This document shows, in pieces, positions 63,501 to 64,000 of a stretch of DNA of 64,000 bases. Position numbers and translations under genes: made by a program. The stretch is from Nocardia australiensis (GTDB taxonomy: Bacteria; Actinomycetota; Actinomycetes; Mycobacteriales; Mycobacteriaceae): assembly GCF_020733705.1 (NCBI RefSeq), contig NZ_JAJFZM010000001.1:682001-746000 (forward strand). The letters run 5' to 3'. The notes under the pieces are model-generated. The model was not told the DNA's origin, made no database searches, and was given only the letters and a program-made list of their open reading frames with translations. Position 1 is the stretch's first letter. Each line of letters begins with the position of its first letter.

Positions 63501-64000
63501 GTGAACTGTAGGTCGAAACGCGCTACGGGCTCGTCGAATTCGACCGGTGCCAGCTCGAGACCGGGCATTGTGAAGGCACCCGTCCCATTGTCGGCGTAGC
63601 TCAACGCGACGGTGAACAGTGGATGCCTGGACTGTGTGGGTTCGATACCGAGTTCGTCGACGACATACTCGAACGGAACAGTGGCATTGGCGAAGGCCGC
63701 CAGATCGACCGCGCGTGTCTGCTTCAGCAGGTCAGTAAAGGACCGGTCGCGTTCGGGGTGGGTGCGCAGCACGAGGGTGTTGACGAACATGCCGACCAGG
63801 TCGTCGAGCGCCGCTTCGCCGCGACCGGCTACCGGAGTGCCGATGGCGATATCGTTGGATCCTGTCAGTCGGGCCAGCAGCACCGACAGGGCGGCGTGCA
63901 CCACCATGAACGGGGTCGCGTTGTGCCGCAGGGCCAGTTCACGCACCCGGGCGGCGACACCGCCGCCGATCCGGGCGGCCATATTGCCGCCGCGCTTGGA
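57515..64000 (-). CDS. Non-ribosomal peptide synthetase, C-terminal part (C-A-PCP-C-A-PCP-TE), cut by window edge
   Basis: 2161 residues are visible; the frame continues off the right edge, so the N-terminus is missing. Domains from the window end: condensation (partial, to about 220); A1 (core SGSTGVPKG near 394); PCP1 (GGNSL near 773); C2 (HHIAADG near 968); A2 (SGSTGTPKG near 1461); PCP2 (GGNSL near 1844); type I thioesterase (GWSLGG near 1982). It adds two residues and releases the peptide, the TE showing this is the last protein of the line. By alignment by eye to GrsA the specificity residues read about D-A-L-F-T-G-T-V-I (A1) and D-L-W-T-L-I-L-V-S (A2); neither gives a firm substrate. 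No epimerase domain is seen. Confidence 0.96.
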   Translation of the reverse strand, partial: SKRGGNMAARIGGGVAARVRELALRHNATPFMVVHAALSVLLARLTGSNDIAIGTPVAGRGEAALDDLVGMFVNTLVLRTHPERDRSFTDLLKQTRAVDLAAFANATVPFEYVVDELGIEPTQSRHPLFTVALSYADNGTGAFTMPGLELAPVEFDEPVARFDLQFTIASAPDEDGHLAIELNYATDLFDAATADTLLRRFGRVLGALTAQPEQPIGTIDLLAPAERAALLDLPTAGPVPARTLAELLGAAVAFDPDATAVVTVDRELTYRAMDEHSSRLARILIGRGVGTEDFVAVAIPRSAESMLAVWAVAKTGAAFVPVDPAYPAERIAHMLADSGATIGLTTSAVRSELPDDAQWLVLDSAAVAASMWHTGAEPIDADELVRPVHVDSPAWMIYTSGSTGVPKGVVATHRGLSGIAQAQRDRYAITEAARTLHVASPSFDASMLELLLAVPAGAALVIAPADVYGGGELTAFIRDQRVTHAFITPAVLQTLDPAQLPDLTHLTVGGEAYGPDVVRRWGIDRRFFNTYGPTETTVIATISAPMRPGDPFDIGTTIHGMSAVVLDSGLQPVPAGVIGELYLRGPGLARGYHARPGLTADRFIADPYGPAGGRLYRTGDLVRWTATGAIQHVGRADHQVKMRGLRIELGEIDAVLSAHETVEFAVTVGHTDASGRVSLVAYVVAASGHSIDTAELTVFAGRALATYMVPAAITVLTDLPRTPVGKLDRKALPEPEFRTATFRAPETATERAVAETIAGLFGFDDSKPVGRDDDFFVIGGNSLTATQLAARLGSRLELAVGVRMVFEHSTVAGLAAALDATDRSARTRPALMPRSGSDPVPLSLAQQRMWLLNRLDRQSDAYNIPLAVRLTGDLDVAALNAAIGDVVERHEVLRTVYPQRDSGPVQVVVPIERADIPTLTAIPVPLDDLTGAVTDFIGGGFDVAEAVPVRARLFVPVDAAAVAAGEHVLVVVVHHIAADGSSLVPLARDVMVAYAARKQGGVPAWTPLPVQYADYSLWQRDLLGAEDDPDSLISAQLRFWRQTLAELPAQLILPADRPRPVIASTQGKHVDFAIDARLHNGLVELGRTTGATPFMVLHAAFAVLLARLSGTADIAVGTPIAGRGEAALDDVVGMFVNTLVLRTRVNAADGFTEFLDRVRSTDVAAFSHADVPFERLVEVLNPERSTARHPLFQVGFSFHNQAEADFELDGLAATAADFDYKVSQFDLHLVVTDRYGTDGDPAGMAASITYATALFDESTVAGFAGRLKRLLAEVCAAPHLPVGDLALLDTVERDRMVETWNRSELEFPRATLVSGFEAQVARTPDAVAVVDDDTTLTYAQFSARVNGLARTLIARGIGPESLVALAIPRSTELIVAMYAVVTAGGAYVPLDPAHPMERIASVLAAADPALVLTSSDHPMLPESLAENPVVLDISTVEIESDTRPVRDTERCATLTPSNTAYVIFTSGSTGTPKGVAVAHVAVAHQLDWMQSEYRLGTDDTALLMTSAAFDLSVWEFWWGLRTGARVVLAPQGAQRDPAATLELIRRASVTTVTLVPALLAMLAEVSGTRSLPLSLRRLLVIGEALPTATVARVRELTGARIDNLYGPTEATVSVTRFRTDSRTECAVVPIGTPESGNQVYVLDDRMHPVPAGVTGELYLGGAQLAVGYHGRPELTAERFVANPFGVPGARLYRTGDMVRWGVEGNLDYVQRRDFQVKVRGYRIELAEIERALRSRPAVSDAVVVAFGTGDNAMLVGYFAATRPLDPRSLRSALTDALPSYMVPAVLTQLDALPLNANGKVDRAALPRPQLRAREFRAPTTELEEKVCRVFAECLDIERIGLDDNFFEQGGNSLLATRLATRLSAALAEQIPMVWLFAAPTPGGLLAQLDLHRSGRGRVDADAAFDVLLPLRPGGSREPLFCLHPVGGVAWSFAGLAAHIDPERAIYGLQSPVLSSDAALPDSIDEWARRYVGEIRAVQPEGPYHLLGWSLGGVLAHAVAIQLQDEGAHVALLAMMDSARGVIVDETATIPVADLLGGLLGEQADDVDIELDAAQLARRIAELPEPFASFGADRLGRVLDAGTRSIALMNRYRPRPYKGDLVYFTATLDDATGATGAASWSDAVDGTVHNHAVSTSHQRMTSESALARIGHVLTTVLAGNRA

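Noticed and set aside
57515..63982. ATG at 63982 as the NRPS start
   Set aside because: The frame is open to the window edge, and the protein begins in the middle of a condensation domain, so this Met is internal.

Overview
The window looks like chromosome from a high-GC actinomycete, most likely Nocardia or a close relative. The pointers are the strongly GC-biased third positions, catechol and protocatechuate genes of nocardioform type, a leucine-catabolism block ordered as in mycobacteria (TetR, accD1, accA1, fadE, maoC, citE), and an NRPS with an adjacent MbtH gene. All functions here are read from sequence and family knowledge; no database search was run.

Region 1 (1-22.6 kb) is an aromatic-catabolism island. 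From left to right on the minus strand it has a VOC / SnoaL-like / acyl-CoA ligase operon (divergent from an IclR regulator), a protocatechuate operon pcaH-pcaG-pcaBD-pcaC in which PcaB and PcaD form one polypeptide, and catA-catB-catC. Next comes a gene set matching the indole-3-acetic acid (iac) pathway: iacA-B-C-D-E-F as one plus-strand operon, an iacH-type amidase with a small unknown protein on the minus strand, then an MFS transporter, an iacG-type flavin reductase with an extra C-terminal domain, and an iacI-type SnoaL protein. The operon is bracketed by a soluble PAS histidine kinase and a FixJ-like response regulator. The iac route ends in catechol, which CatA opens; the cat and pca branches meet at 3-oxoadipate enol-lactone, the substrate of the PcaD half of PcaBD. 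The later CoA-transferase and thiolase genes are absent, apart from a 51-codon fragment resembling a CoA-transferase C-terminus upstream of pcaH.

Region 2 (22.7-43.9 kb) holds a WYL regulator divergent from a DHA2 drug exporter and a VOC protein; a NarL-type two-component system divergent from an FtsX-like ABC exporter; a LysR regulator divergent from an MHS-family transporter and 3-hydroxybutyrate dehydrogenase; and the leucine/isovalerate operon ending in acetoacetate-CoA ligase, so ketone-body uptake, oxidation and activation sit together. A VapBC-type pair and a protein with two TetR DNA-binding domains follow.

Region 3 (43.9-57.1 kb) is accessory. It holds three tiny minus-strand genes, a NUDIX hydrolase, a PfkB-like kinase gene cut by a complete 1349-bp IS3-family element, and an unusual cassette: adenylate-kinase-like P-loop protein, radical SAM/SPASM enzyme, cupin-like protein and Cys-rich small protein, divergent from a zinc-ribbon/HTH/TPR regulator and an APH-fold kinase. 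A second APH gene lies between 217-bp direct repeats made of the end of the first APH gene. A decayed copy of the kinase/radical-SAM junction joined to a transposase remnant lies 7 kb away. A class C beta-lactamase-like serine hydrolase and an orphan antitoxin complete the region.

Region 4 (57.2-64 kb) is the C-terminal end of an NRPS (C-A-PCP-C-A-PCP-TE) with its MbtH gene and a terminator hairpin; the NRPS runs off the right edge.
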